DNA of 64,000 nt. It comes from Qingshengfaniella alkalisoli. Its GTDB lineage: Bacteria > Pseudomonadota > Alphaproteobacteria > Rhodobacterales > Rhodobacteraceae. Location: the NCBI RefSeq assembly GCF_007855645.1, contig NZ_CP042265.1, forward strand, positions 124,001 through 188,000, in the 5' to 3' direction. A model generated the notes under the pieces. The model was not told the origin of the DNA. It made no database searches and was given only the letters and a program-made list of their open reading frames with translations. Of this stretch, positions 34,024 to 43,521 are shown piece by piece (the stretch's first letter is position 1; each line of letters begins with the position of its first letter). A program made the position numbers and the translations under genes.

Positions 34024-35669
34024 ATGTACACGCGCATCACCGAATCCGGCGGCCGTCGCTACCTGCAACTCGTCGAGGGTCACCGCGACGAGGCCGGAAA
34101 GGTCCGCATCAAGGTCGTCGCCAATCTCGGCAGGCTGGACAAGATCAAGCCCGGCAAGCTTGACCCACTGATCAACGGCCTGAACCGCGCCGCCGGCCGG
34201 CTCGAGAATACCGCCTCCGATATCACCTATGAATCTTCTCTGGGTTATGGCGATGTTTTGCGCTGCATGAGATCTGGAAGGATCTCGGTTTCGACCGTGC
34301 GTTGAACCGGGCGCTGCGCTCCGGACGGCGCGAGATCAATGCCGAGGCACTCATCCGTGCGATGGTGTTCAACCGCCTCTGTGCTCCGGACAGCAAACTG
34401 GGCTGCCTGCGCTGGCTGGACACGGTGGCGATGCCGGCCATGCCGGAAACCGTGACGCATCAGCATCTGCTGCGCGCCATGGATGCCCTGATGGACCATG
34501 CGGATGCCGTGGAGGGTGCTCTGGCCCACCAGATCCGCCCACTGGTCGACCGCGATCTGGCCGTTGTCTTCTACGACCTGACAACCGTGCGCATCCATGG
34601 CGAGGGCGCAATGGAGGACGATATTCGCGCCTTCGGCATGAACAAGGAGATCGGCGGCATCGCCCGGCAGTTCGTGCTTGGTGTCGTGCAGACCTCTGAC
34701 GGCCTGCCACTGCTGCACACCGTTCATCCGGGCAACACGGCCGAGACGAAGACATTGCAGGGCATGTTGCAAAGGGTGCTCCAGCGGTTTCCGGTCCAGC
34801 GCGTCATCCTGGTAGCTGATCGCGGGCTGCTGAGCCTCGAGAATATCGGCGAACTGACATCTCTGGCTGATCAGGGCGGCCGCAAGCTGGAGTTCATCCT
34901 TGCCGTGCCCGCCCGCCGTTATGCCGAGATGGCAGAAACCTTCCGCGGGCTTGCCTTCGACGATGATGGCCTGGCCGAGGATACCTTCGCCGGGCATCGC
35001 CTGATCGTCGCCCATGATCAACTGCGCGCTGAAGAGCGATCAGGCCGGCGCAGGGCGCGCATCCGAGAGCTCGAAGATATGGCAGAGCGCATGGTGACGA
35101 AGCTTGATCGGCAAGATGACGGTGAGACCGCCCGCGGTCGTCGCGCTTCCGATCGTGGCGCCTACAGCCGGTTCACTCGCGCCGTCGCCGAAGCCGAACT
35201 GACCCGCTTCATCAAGCCCGACCTGCAAGCCGACCGGTTCAGTTGGAGCCTCGACGAGGACGCCATCGTACGAGCGGAACTCTTCGACGGCAAACTCGCG
35301 CTGCTGACCAACGCGTCCGATCTGACGGCGCCTGACGCCCTATCACGCTACAAGGCCCTGGCCGATATCGAGCGCGGCTTTCGCGTGCTGAAGTCCGACA
35401 TAGAGATCGCCCCCGTCCACCACCGGCTGCCCGACCGCATCCGCGCCCATGCCCTGATCTGCTTTCTCGCGCTGGTACTCTACGGCGTCATGCGCATGCG
35501 CCTGAAGGCAAAGGGGCATTCCGCAAGCCCCCGCACAGCACTCGACATGCTCGCGTGCATCCAGAAACACACCGCCCATGCGGGAAACCGCACCCTGCAC
35601 GGCGTCAGCAGAACAACACCGGAGCAACTCGACCTCTTCGAAGCCATGGATCTCCCCAAACCCGCCTGA
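34024..35669 (+). pseudogene. IS1634-family transposase with one frameshift
   Basis: About 548 codons in two registers. The first part reads MYTRITESGGRRYLQLVEGH and VANLGRLDKIKPGKLDPLIN up to ESSLGYGDV; at the TTTT run at 34256-34259 the frame must move by one base to continue as ALHEIWKDLGFDRALNRAL. After that all is intact: VVFYDLTTVRIHGEG (first acid), VILVADRGLLSLENI, RYKALADIERGFRVLKSDIE (last acid region of the IS4-type DDE fold) and HALICFLALVLYGVM. Without the shift only a 94-residue stub is made. One missing T in a homopolymer could be real or a sequencing error. Confidence 0.82.
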
Positions 35670-36104
35670 CGGGCTTTGTTGTCACATTTTTGGCTAATCG
35701 GCCTTAACAATATCAATTGTTTAAGCGCTTTGCTGATGAACTTGGGGAGTACAGTCAACAATGTCTAAACCAGCCTGCTGCGGTGCGAGTTTAGTCCTGA
35801 TCTACGGACTTTCTTTTCGCTCAGCCGCCTCCGCGGCTTACGACCGCAGCGAAAGTCCAGAACCCGCCCGAACTTTCCGATGCACTTTAGGATCGAGCAA
35901 GGGCCGCACCTGCGCGTGGGATGTCTGCGAAGGGTCGAGGCGTCCGTTCCCCAGCTGAGAACAGGCAAGACGCCAGTCTACCTCCCCAGCTGTTCCAAGC
36001 GTACCATACACTGAAACAGCTGGTCCGTAGGTCCGAGACACAATGGTTGCTCGACCGCGCGAACCCTTGCCTCGTTTGGAACATCAGGCAGGTGTTCCCG
36101 GTTC
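35670..36104. other. 435-bp stretch without a recognisable gene
   Basis: The right end of the IS1634 element probably lies in the first 60 bp. Short open frames occur on both strands, but none has family resemblance or a good ribosome-binding site. An imperfect hairpin (GGACTTTC at 35811 with GAAAGTCC at 35852) is visible. Confidence 0.3.
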
Positions 36105-37193
36105 AGTGTAGAAGCGAACCTGCTGCCAAGGTCTCGGCCCTGGTAATCATCCGGGTGATATGCCTCAAGTTGAGCTCGTGCGGCTCTGCCACCAGATCGA
36201 TGACCTCGATGATCGCGTCGTGGATGTATCGCTCAATCCCCGACGTCGGCCTTCGCGTTCTGCAAATGCAATCAGATCAATCTTGCCCGGTGCGGTCAGG
36301 TGGATAACTTCCAGACGGCTCAGAAACGGAGCCGACAGACGACGAGGCTGTTCGATGTCAGGATCCAGCTGATCCAGGACATGTCGAAGCCGACTGATAG
36401 TAGGGACATTTCCAGGCGGCTGCGGACGACCGCTCCAGAAAGGGCAAAAGCCCGTCTGTCAAGCTGTAGTTCTGCCCCTTGTTTGACATCGTATCCCCGG
36501 CTTTCTCGATTTCGTCGATCACGACCAATGGGTTCGCGTAATTGTGCTACAGAATGTTTGAAGCGGGCGCCCGGGGAAGGCGGAGCCCCATCCACGTTGT
36601 GAACACTTACTGCGAACGAGGCCTATTCGGCGATCCCTTCGATCCCACAGCGCGGGATCCCGATATGGCGGTTCACCTCACGCGCCCACATGCTTTTGCC
36701 GATGCCCGGCGGACCGTTCAACAGAACGGGCGGCAGGCGGAAACCTCGCTCACCTGACGTACGGATTGGCGCATTGCCTTCCAGAGGTGATCGGTCGCCT
36801 GCGCCATCCATGGCATCTCCGTGTGAATGGCCGCCGCGATTTCGTCGGCTTGATCCTCGTTTTTGATGCGGGCCAGCCGGGCGCCGTCCCTGAGCCCATC
36901 CAGCGCGCGCCGATCATCGGCGGATAGATGCCCAGACCAGACATCTTCATGCGCGCCCGGATCACGCGTCGGGCACGCCGTTGCAGTTTCGTCCGGTCCT
37001 TTCCCTGATGTGCAGCGCGTACAAGTCTTCGTTCCAGCGCAGTTCGTCTTCAAGGTCATCGGGCACAAGAGGAGAAAACGCCGTCCTTTACTGCCCGGAG
37101 CTTGCGCAGGTGCCACTCAAAGCGGCGCTCGATGTCGAGTTCGGTCTCGCCGGGTTCCAGGAAGCTGGCAGCAATGAACTTGATCTTTGTCAT
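36105..37193 (-). pseudogene. ruined AAA+ ATPase gene (Lon/clp-like P-loop)
   Basis: Fragments of one ATPase appear in order on the minus strand but in changing frames: the start MTKIKFIAASFLEPGETELD (ATG at 37193 with AGGA upstream), a helical stretch DDRRALDGLRDGARLARIKN, the P-loop block LPPVLLNGPPGIGKSMWARE (near 36710), NPLVVIDEIEKAGDTMSNKG as Walker B (near 36520), the second region of homology MSWISWILTSNS (near 36360), and a C-terminal helical part with LNLRHITRMITRAETLA. At least three frame changes separate them. The family is a chromosomal AAA ATPase; no function is expected now. Confidence 0.75.
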
Positions 37194-37579
37194 GGAGGTC
37201 CTTTCTGGCGCGTCGCACCAAACCCTCAGGCAGCTGTTCTGCAAGAGGGACGTGTTGGAAAGAACCCGGCCGGGGTGGAGGTGAGGGATGCCGAAAGCGC
37301 CCATAGTCGTCAATGGAGACACTCAAAGGTGAGCCTGTGCAACTGGGCTTGAAGGCTCCCAAACCCATAACGCGCCAAGCTATTGAAATTAAACGCAACT
37401 GCTGACCGCAGCGCGACTAATGGTCATTAATCCTGTGCCGGAATGGTCAAATTACCCCCGAAATGGACATTATATGGTGGGTCCAACAAGCCCCCAGCGT
37501 TACAAATCCTTCGCATTTTCGACATATCCCCGCGACAAAAGATGTCTAGTTGTCGCCTCGTTCAAGATGAGGTCCGACG
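37194..37579. promoter_or_regulatory. junction of accessory and core regions; phnC promoter region
   Basis: A 386-bp spacer. The left part is upstream of the ruined ATPase gene. The right part must carry the phnC promoter and contains the candidate PhnF operator. GC content and gene organisation change here to the ordered style of the rest of the window. Confidence 0.5.
37543..37553. promoter_or_regulatory. candidate PhnF operator before phnC
   Basis: TGTCTAGTTGT occurs 27 bp upstream of phnC and again at 43022 before phnG. The only gene shared in function by both promoters is the GntR-type repressor PhnF encoded between them. Assignment is by co-occurrence. Confidence 0.5.
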
Positions 37580-38395
37580 ATGTTCGAAATAAGGTCCCTG
37601 ATCAGAAAATTCGGGGAAAAGACGGCAGTAGACAAGGTATCGGTGTCGATTCCCGACGCTGCCATGATTGGAATCATCGGGCGGTCCGGTGCCGGTAAAT
37701 CGACCCTGCTGCGAATTTTGAACCGTATGACGGACGCGACGTCCGGTGAAATCCTGCATGAAGGCCGGAATATCCTGTCGCTGCGCGGTGCGGACAAGCG
37801 CGCGTGGCAATGCGATTGCGCGATGATCTTCCAGCAGTTCAACCTCGTGCCGCGCATGGATGTGGTCTCGAACGTGCTCCATGGCACGCTGAACCGACGA
37901 TCAACCCTCTCGACAATGTTCAACCTGTACCCGCAGAACGACATCCACCGCGCGATCGACATCTTGGATCGCTTGGGGATCGCCGAACAGGCCCCCAAGC
38001 GCGCAGACGCGCTTTCAGGTGGTCAGCAGCAGCGTGTCGCGATTGCGCGGGCGCTGATGCAGGACCCGAAGATCATCCTGGCGGACGAGCCGATTGCATC
38101 GCTCGACCCGATGAATGCGACCATCGTCATGGACTCGCTGCGTCGGATTCATGACGAGGATGGTCGCACCGTGATCTGTAACCTCCATACGCTCGATACA
38201 GCGCGTCGCTATTGCGACCGCGTGATCGGTATGCGCGATGGTCGTGTCGTTTTCGATGGTTCGCCCGAACAGCTTACGACAGGTGCGGCGCGCGACATCT
38301 ACGGCGCGGGTGCGGATTTTTCCGAGGCCGCCACATCCACCGATATTGGTGCGCTAGAGAAACCGGGCCGCCAGCCCGACCTCGTCAGCGCCTGA
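37580..38395 (+). CDS. phnC: phosphonate ABC importer ATPase PhnC
   Basis: A 271-residue ATPase: Walker [10 protein letters not shown] (about residues 35-43), Q-loop in [20 protein letters not shown], signature [15 protein letters not shown], Walker [16 protein letters not shown] and switch histidine in [19 protein letters not shown]. The [16 protein letters not shown] wording is specific for the PhnC/phosphite importer branch. It is the first gene of phnC-D-E-E2 and the hexapeptide transferase gene, with GAGGT before the ATG. The transporter brings phosphonates to the C-P lyase encoded on the other side of phnF. Confidence 0.95.
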   Translation: MFEIRSLIRKFGEKTAVDKVSVSIPDAAMIGIIGRSGAGKSTLLRILNRMTDATSGEILHEGRNILSLRGADKRAWQCDCAMIFQQFNLVPRMDVVSNVLHGTLNRRSTLSTMFNLYPQNDIHRAIDILDRLGIAEQAPKRADALSGGQQQRVAIARALMQDPKIILADEPIASLDPMNATIVMDSLRRIHDEDGRTVICNLHTLDTARRYCDRVIGMRDGRVVFDGSPEQLTTGAARDIYGAGADFSEAATSTDIGALEKPGRQPDLVSA

Positions 38396-38454
38396 CACAG
38401 TTCATCTGTCCGGGACCGGGTTGGTCGCGGCGTTTCAACCAGGAGAGAGTAAAG

Positions 38455-39363
38455 ATGAAACAACTGATCGCACTTGCCATGACGACGACGGCGCTTGCCA
38501 CGTCCGCTTTCGCTCAGGGCGAAGAGATCACGGAGTTCCGGATCGGTCTGCTGGGGGGCGAAAACGCACAGGACCGCCTGGCCAATAACGAGTGCCTGCG
38601 GGCCTATACCGAAGAGGCTTTAGGCGTTGAAACCTCGCTGTTTGCACCTGCAGACTATAACGGTGTTATCCAGGGTCTGCTGGGCGGCACGCTGGACATG
38701 GCCTGGCTGGGTGCGTCCGGCTACGCGGCTGTATATCTCGAAGATCCGGAAGTCGTGGAACCGGTTCTGGTCAAGACCAACCTCGACGGTTCCTATGCTT
38801 ACCATTCCATCGGTTTTGCCCGCAAAGACAGCGGTATAACGTCGCTGGAAGACATGCAGGGCAAAGTGTTCGGCTTCGGTGATCCCAACTCCACCTCCGG
38901 TTATCTTATCCCGTCGGTGGAAATTCCGCAGCAGACCGGGTCGACAATGGAGCCGGGCGAGTATTTCGGCGATGTCGTTTTCACCGGCGGCCACGAGCAA
39001 ACCATCGTTGCCGTCAACAACGGCGATATCGACGGCGGTGTGACCTGGGCCGACGGCCAGGGCAACTGGGAAGACGGCTACAATTCCGGCGCGCTGCGCA
39101 AGGCCGTTGATGCAGGTCTCGTCGACATGAACGATCTGGTGGAGATCTGGCGCTCCAAGCCGATCCCGGAAGGTCCGGTCGTCGTTCGCTCCGCGCTGCC
39201 AGAAGACGTTAAAGCCAAGATGATCGCGCTGGTCGAGAACCTGCAGGAAACCGACCCTGATTGTGCCTACGGCGTTGCGGCCGGTGAAACCGCCGGCTTC
39301 ACTCCGATCGATCACTCCGCTTACGAGACGATCATCGAAGTGCGCAAGGCACAGTCCGAGTAA
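38455..39363 (+). CDS. phnD: phosphonate-binding periplasmic protein PhnD
   Basis: A 302-residue exported protein with a signal peptide ending AFA-Q near residue 20. The mature protein starts FRIGLLGGENAQDRL, has LFAPADYNGVIQGLLGG and DMAWLGASGYAAVY (strands lining the phosphonate pocket), FGFGDPNSTSGYLIPS with the conserved ligand-binding S-T-S, and VVFTGGHEQTIVAV. The ATG at 38455 follows AGGAGAGAG. It is 59 bp after phnC, and a hairpin follows the gene, which may keep this binding protein more abundant than the permeases. Confidence 0.95.
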   Translation: MKQLIALAMTTTALATSAFAQGEEITEFRIGLLGGENAQDRLANNECLRAYTEEALGVETSLFAPADYNGVIQGLLGGTLDMAWLGASGYAAVYLEDPEVVEPVLVKTNLDGSYAYHSIGFARKDSGITSLEDMQGKVFGFGDPNSTSGYLIPSVEIPQQTGSTMEPGEYFGDVVFTGGHEQTIVAVNNGDIDGGVTWADGQGNWEDGYNSGALRKAVDAGLVDMNDLVEIWRSKPIPEGPVVVRSALPEDVKAKMIALVENLQETDPDCAYGVAAGETAGFTPIDHSAYETIIEVRKAQSE

Positions 39364-39381
39364 TCCGACTGATCTCTTGTT

Positions 39382-39404
39382 CGGGCTCCGCATCGCGGGG
39401 CCCG
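39382..39404 (+). terminator. GC-rich hairpin between phnD and phnE
   Basis: CGGGCTCCGC (39382-39391) and GCGGGGCCCG (39395-39404) pair over ten positions with one G-U. A weak T-rich tail follows (TTCGTTCATT). Such intercistronic stems after binding-protein genes usually protect the upstream mRNA or lower transcription of the permease genes. Confidence 0.65.
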
Positions 39405-39435
39405 TTCGTTCATTCTCAGGACAACAGAATACCCG

Positions 39436-40308
39436 ATGACCGATACCGCATCAGCAGCCAGCGAAGTAGGGGCGATTAGAGATCACTATCTCGAGCTGAC
39501 CCAACGCAGAAGGCTGTATTCAGGGATTACCCTGTCCATCTTCGTGCTTCTCATGGCGTCAGGCTTCTACACGGCCAATGACCTGAACGCGGGGGGCTTC
39601 CTGCGCGGGATCGGTAATTTCTTCGACTTCCCTGCCAGCGTCGTCGGTGAGGCAATCGAAGAATGGCGGCAGATGCCGGGTCATCTTCTGACCTACCTGC
39701 CAGACCTGATCGAGACGCTGAACATCGCCGCTGCTGCCACGCTGATCGGCGCGCTGTTCGCCATTGCTTTCGCGCTGCTGTCCACGCGAGGGCTGGCCCC
39801 GTTCCCGTGGCTTATCCCCGTCATTCGCCGTCTGATGGATGTGATGCGCGCGATCCCCGACATCATCATCGCGCTGATGCTGATCTTTGTTTTCGGTGGT
39901 GGGCCCATCCCCGCCATGGTGGCTATCGCGTTCCACACCGCGGGCGCACTTGGCAAACTGTTTTCTGAGGTTGCCGAAAACGCCAGCCTAAAGCCTGTCG
40001 ATGGCCTGCAATCGGTCGGCGCATCATGGATGCAACGCATGTATCTGGGCGTGATCCCGCAGGTAGCGCCCAACTGGCTCAGCTATGCGCTACTGCGCTT
40101 CGAGATCAACATCCGTGCCTCTGCCATCCTGGGCTATGTTGGGGCGGGCGGTATCGGCTACGAGCTGCGCAACACCATGTCCTGGGGGCAGGGAAAGTTC
40201 GATGACGCGGCCGCGATCTTCATCCTGCTGTTTCTTACCATCGTCGTCGTCGACCAGTTCTCGTCACGCGCCCGCCACCGTCTGATCAATGGAGGCGCGA
40301 TCCGATGA
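39436..40308 (+). CDS. phnE: phosphonate ABC importer permease PhnE (first)
   Basis: A 290-residue inner-membrane permease. A first helix (LYSGITLSIFVLLMASGFY) is followed by a periplasmic stretch and the binding-protein-dependent transport domain with IETLNIAAAATLIGALFAIA, the EAA-like loop VDGLQSVGASWMQRMYLGVI and SAILGYVGAGGIGYELRN at the end. This is the standard PhnE form. Its stop overlaps the start of the second permease gene by four bases (ATGA), so the two are made together and probably form the heterodimeric channel. Confidence 0.93.
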   Translation: MTDTASAASEVGAIRDHYLELTQRRRLYSGITLSIFVLLMASGFYTANDLNAGGFLRGIGNFFDFPASVVGEAIEEWRQMPGHLLTYLPDLIETLNIAAAATLIGALFAIAFALLSTRGLAPFPWLIPVIRRLMDVMRAIPDIIIALMLIFVFGGGPIPAMVAIAFHTAGALGKLFSEVAENASLKPVDGLQSVGASWMQRMYLGVIPQVAPNWLSYALLRFEINIRASAILGYVGAGGIGYELRNTMSWGQGKFDDAAAIFILLFLTIVVVDQFSSRARHRLINGGAIR

Positions 40309-41618
40309 CCGACGCAACCGCAAGCGACCTGAAGCTGTCCGCCGACAGCCTGTTCCGCCGCAAACGTAACTTCGCATTCGCAATCCCGGTGCTTCTGCTG
40401 GCTTATCTGGCCTATGTCTTCATCGCCTTTGATGTGGGGGGGGTGTTGGGCGGTGCTCGCTGGGACAATGGCGCAACATTGCTTCGCGACAGCTACAGCT
40501 TCAAGACCCATGTGACGCGCGACAATCGGACTGCGGGCGTAGACATCGCCATCGAAGGCGAACGCAAAGGTCGATACGCCGAAGGCACCGCGCCCGAATG
40601 GGTTACCCTTAGCGGTGCGGAAACCGTGATTGATCTGGGCGAGGGACATATCGTCACGTTTGGTCCGGAGTCCGTAACCTACGACATTCCGGGATACGGC
40701 CTGATCGTCACGCATCCGGGGCAGGGTGGTGTGAACGCAGAGCTGCCCGAAGGCGACGTGCCCGAATGGATCAATGCCTCCAAGAACCGGCTGGCGATCA
40801 CCACCGATGCCGGGCGACTGACGGTCACGCGCAACCGTTCCGAGGTGTTCAGGTATCAAAACGGCTGGGAGCTGTTTTTCTTCACACTCGACAGCCCCTA
40901 TTACGGTCTGACATGGCCGGAACTGTGGGACCGGGCTGCGGCTGGCGAAGCAGGCGCGATCTTTGATGCATTCTGGAACAACCGGATGTGGAACCACTCG
41001 GCAGTGGCAGAGGCGCTGCTGGAAACGCTACTAATGGCATTTCTGGGGACATGTGGCGCAGCGATTGTTGCATTGCCGCTAGCCTTTCTGGCGGCGCGGA
41101 ACTTCTCGCGACTTGCTCCGGTGCGCTTCGGAATACGTCGTGTCTTTGACTTCCTGCGCGGGGTCGATGCGCTGATTTGGACCGTTGTTCTAAGTCGTGC
41201 TTTCGGATTGGGGCCACTGACGGGGGCGCTGGCGATTCTGCTGACGGATACCGGCAGCTTCGGCAAACTCTTCTCCGAGACGCTGGAAAACGTTGATGAG
41301 AAGCAGCTGGAGGGCGTACAATCCACTGGGGCGAAGCCTCTGCAGCGTTATCGCTTCGGTGTCATCCCGCAAGTCACGCCGGTCTTCTTGAGCCAGATCC
41401 TTTACTTCCTGGAATCAAATACCCGCAGTGCCACGATAATTGGAGCGATCACGGGCGGCGGCATCGGGCTATTGCTGACACAGGCGATGACTACCCAGAA
41501 GGATTGGGAAGAGGTTACCTACTATATCATCCTCGTGATCATCCTCGTGATGCTGATGGACTGGGTGTCGGGCATTCTTCGGCGGCGCCTGATCGGATCG
41601 TCGGAAGACAAGCACTAA
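40305..41618 (+). CDS. phnE: phosphonate ABC importer permease PhnE2, with periplasmic insert
   Basis: A 437-residue permease. The C-terminal half is ordinary PhnE: VAEALLETLLMAFLGTCGAA, ARNFSRLAP, an EAA-like loop LEGVQSTGAKPLQRYRFGVI, and TIIGAITGGGIGLLLTQAM. Between the first helix (FAFAIPVLLLAYLAYVFIAF, residues 25-44) and the transport domain lies an insert of about 180 residues rich in beta strands, such as RTAGVDIAIEGERKGRYAEG and TDAGRLTVTRNRSEVF. It should sit in the periplasm and could contact PhnD. Starts on the phnE stop (ATGA). Confidence 0.9.
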   Translation: MTDATASDLKLSADSLFRRKRNFAFAIPVLLLAYLAYVFIAFDVGGVLGGARWDNGATLLRDSYSFKTHVTRDNRTAGVDIAIEGERKGRYAEGTAPEWVTLSGAETVIDLGEGHIVTFGPESVTYDIPGYGLIVTHPGQGGVNAELPEGDVPEWINASKNRLAITTDAGRLTVTRNRSEVFRYQNGWELFFFTLDSPYYGLTWPELWDRAAAGEAGAIFDAFWNNRMWNHSAVAEALLETLLMAFLGTCGAAIVALPLAFLAARNFSRLAPVRFGIRRVFDFLRGVDALIWTVVLSRAFGLGPLTGALAILLTDTGSFGKLFSETLENVDEKQLEGVQSTGAKPLQRYRFGVIPQVTPVFLSQILYFLESNTRSATIIGAITGGGIGLLLTQAMTTQKDWEEVTYYIILVIILVMLMDWVSGILRRRLIGSSEDKH

Positions 41619-41630
41619 GCAGGACAAGAT

Positions 41631-42248
41631 ATGAAGAAACTGTCTTCGAGCGAGCCGCTCATCCATGAGGGCTGCAGTATCACCGATTCCAGTTTTGGCG
41701 CTTTCGTCGAAATCGGCAAGAACAGCACGCTGAACAACGCGACATTCGGTGACTACTCCTATTGTTCTCGCTTGTGCGACATCGCCAACGCCGAGATCGG
41801 CAAGTTCAGTAACATCGCCAGCTTTGTTCGCATCGGCGCGACCGACCACCCCCTGGATCGCGCGAGCTTGCATCACTTCATGTACCGATCCGGCGATTAC
41901 TGGGAGGATGCGGAACACGACGCCGATTTTTTCGCGCATCGCAAATCACGCGGCGCTTGGATCGGCCATGACACCTGGCTTGGTCACGCTTGCCAGGTCA
42001 AGCCGGACGTAAGCGTTGGCGACGGAGCTGTCGTGGCTTCGGGTGCGATCGTTACGCAAGATGTGGATCCTTACACCATCGTCGCGGGCGTGCCGGCCAA
42101 ACCGATCCGGCGACGTTTAGACCCGGCGCTGGCCGACAGACTGATCGCGCTGGCGTGGTGGGACTGGCCGCATGATCGGATCAGAGGCGCGCTGGAAGAC
42201 TTCCGTGCGCTGCCTGTCGCGACGTTCATTGAAAAATACGAAGGTTAG
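41631..42248 (+). CDS. phosphonate-cluster hexapeptide-repeat transferase
   Basis: A 205-residue left-handed beta-helix protein with isoleucine/hexapeptide repeats: IHEGCSITDSSFGAFVEIGK, ATFGDYSYCSRLCDIANAEI, then IGHDTWLGHACQVKPDVSVG and GAVVASGAIVTQDVDPYTIV, with AGVPAKPIRRR at the end. This matches the transferase family tied to phn loci (TIGR03308 type, related to chloramphenicol/virginiamycin acetyltransferases). It may acetylate aminoalkylphosphonates or a pathway intermediate. It ends the import operon and overlaps the phnF stop tail to tail by four bases. Confidence 0.88.
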   Translation: MKKLSSSEPLIHEGCSITDSSFGAFVEIGKNSTLNNATFGDYSYCSRLCDIANAEIGKFSNIASFVRIGATDHPLDRASLHHFMYRSGDYWEDAEHDADFFAHRKSRGAWIGHDTWLGHACQVKPDVSVGDGAVVASGAIVTQDVDPYTIVAGVPAKPIRRRLDPALADRLIALAWWDWPHDRIRGALEDFRALPVATFIEKYEG

Positions 42249-42964
42249 CTTCCGTCGCCTTCGACCGTCAGGCTGATGCGATCACCCGCAAACCAGGTCC
42301 GTCCATACTCGATCGGTGTGCCATCCGCGTCGGTGTTCACGGCCACAGACCGCAGTACGGGCGCACCTTCTTGGATTCGCAGATGGTTGGCGACAGTTGC
42401 GTCCGCCAGCTTTGCGGTCAGTTCGGTGCTGCGCCGCAAGTGGTCACCCACCTCGTAGGACATGGTAACTTCTGATATCGAAGGTGTCACCGCAAGGCGA
42501 TCAAGCATCCCGGGGAAACGATCCGCTGGAAAAACGCTGCGCGCCAGCGACACCGGGACATCATCGGCCAGCGATATACCTTCATAGACATGCACCATGG
42601 TTTTCAGGGGCCTCTCCAGTGCCTTTGATTCCCGCTCGTCGGCCGGTCGGGTGGTCAGCGACAGGATTTGCCGTTTGGGCGTCTGTCCTGCTGCGATCAG
42701 GTTCTGGTTGAAACGCACCCTGCGTCCAATGGGGTAGTTGGTCGGGCGGGCAGCAACGAACACGCCCGCCCCGCGCCGCGAATAGATCAGGTCGTCTTCG
42801 ACGAGGCCAGATAACGCATGGCGCACCGTGTGGCGGTTCACGCCGAAGCGCTGCGCCAATTCGGCTTCGGTCGGCAATTTCTGCCCGGGTGCGTAGTGCC
42901 CCGCCGCTATGTCAGCCTTCAGCGTCTCGGCGATGGAAAGCCATAGCGGCGTCGATCTGGTCAT
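42245..42964 (-). CDS. phnF: GntR/HutC-family repressor PhnF
   Basis: A 239-residue regulator. The N-terminal winged helix-turn-helix reads AGHYAPGQKLPTEAELAQRF with GVNRHTVRHALSGLVEDDLI; the C-terminal UTRA ligand domain covers residues 90-235 (VHVYEGISLADDVPVSLARS and ADATVANHLRIQEGAPVLRS, ending IEYGRTWFAGDRISLTVEG). It lies between the import genes (convergent) and phnG (divergent, 95 bp apart), so it can control both arms of the cluster; both arms share the TGTCTAGTTGT motif. The effector is expected to be a phosphonate-pathway compound. Confidence 0.92.
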   Translation of the reverse strand: MTRSTPLWLSIAETLKADIAAGHYAPGQKLPTEAELAQRFGVNRHTVRHALSGLVEDDLIYSRRGAGVFVAARPTNYPIGRRVRFNQNLIAAGQTPKRQILSLTTRPADERESKALERPLKTMVHVYEGISLADDVPVSLARSVFPADRFPGMLDRLAVTPSISEVTMSYEVGDHLRRSTELTAKLADATVANHLRIQEGAPVLRSVAVNTDADGTPIEYGRTWFAGDRISLTVEGDGS

Positions 42965-43021
42965 GTCGTAAAACTTTCACTCTTCTTTGCTTGTTCGGAC
43001 ACGCAGGAAAGCGTAGATATT

Positions 43022-43032
43022 TGTCTAGTTGT
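43022..43032. promoter_or_regulatory. candidate PhnF operator between phnF and phnG
   Basis: A second TGTCTAGTTGT, 28 bp before the phnG start, at nearly the same distance as the copy before phnC, with AGAT just upstream in both cases. Confidence 0.5.
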
Positions 43033-43059
43033 ATAGGAAATGTCATCCGGAACCTCAAC

Positions 43060-43521
43060 ATGACCAATAACTACGGCGCAGCCCAAGGGGATCGCAAGGC
43101 TTGGATGTCACTGATGGCGCGGGCGCCGTCGGGGCGCTTGACGGAACTCTGCAGTGAAGCGGAGTTTGAAGCGCAGGGCGATTTCATCCGCGCGCCCGAA
43201 GTTGGCAGTGTCATGGTGCGTGGCCGCATGGGGGGGACGGGCGACGCGTTCAATTTGGGCGAGATGACTGTCACCCGCTGCGCGATATCGCTCGCTGATG
43301 GTGTCGCCGGTCATGGCTATGTACAGGGCCGCGACAAGGATGATGCGGCATGGGCCGCACGGATGGATGCTCTGATGCAGACATCGCAAGCAGCGCGGGT
43401 TCAGCGGTCGGTGCTGAAGCCGCTGGCGGACGAGGAGCAGGACCGTCGGTCGCGCCGCGCCAGGAAGGCAGCCGCAACCAAGGTGGAGTTCTTCACCATG
43501 ACACGCGGAGAAGACGAATGA
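43060..43521 (+). CDS. phnG: C-P lyase complex subunit PhnG
   Basis: A 153-residue subunit of the PhnGHIJ core complex. Family marks are the start RKAWMSLMARAPSGRLTELC, the strand block RAPEVGSVMVRGRMGGTGDA and FNLGEMTVTRCAISL, and DGVAGHGYVQGRDKDDAAWA. PhnG with PhnH, PhnI and PhnL makes the ribose-triphosphate-phosphonate from ATP and phosphonate. The ATG at 43060 is the first that fits family length. The stop overlaps the phnH start (ATGA). Confidence 0.93.
   Translation: MTNNYGAAQGDRKAWMSLMARAPSGRLTELCSEAEFEAQGDFIRAPEVGSVMVRGRMGGTGDAFNLGEMTVTRCAISLADGVAGHGYVQGRDKDDAAWAARMDALMQTSQAARVQRSVLKPLADEEQDRRSRRARKAAATKVEFFTMTRGEDE

Noticed and set aside
36718-37116. 132-residue minus-strand frame as an intact gene
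   Set aside because: It is one register of the shattered AAA ATPase; neighbouring parts of the same protein continue in other frames.
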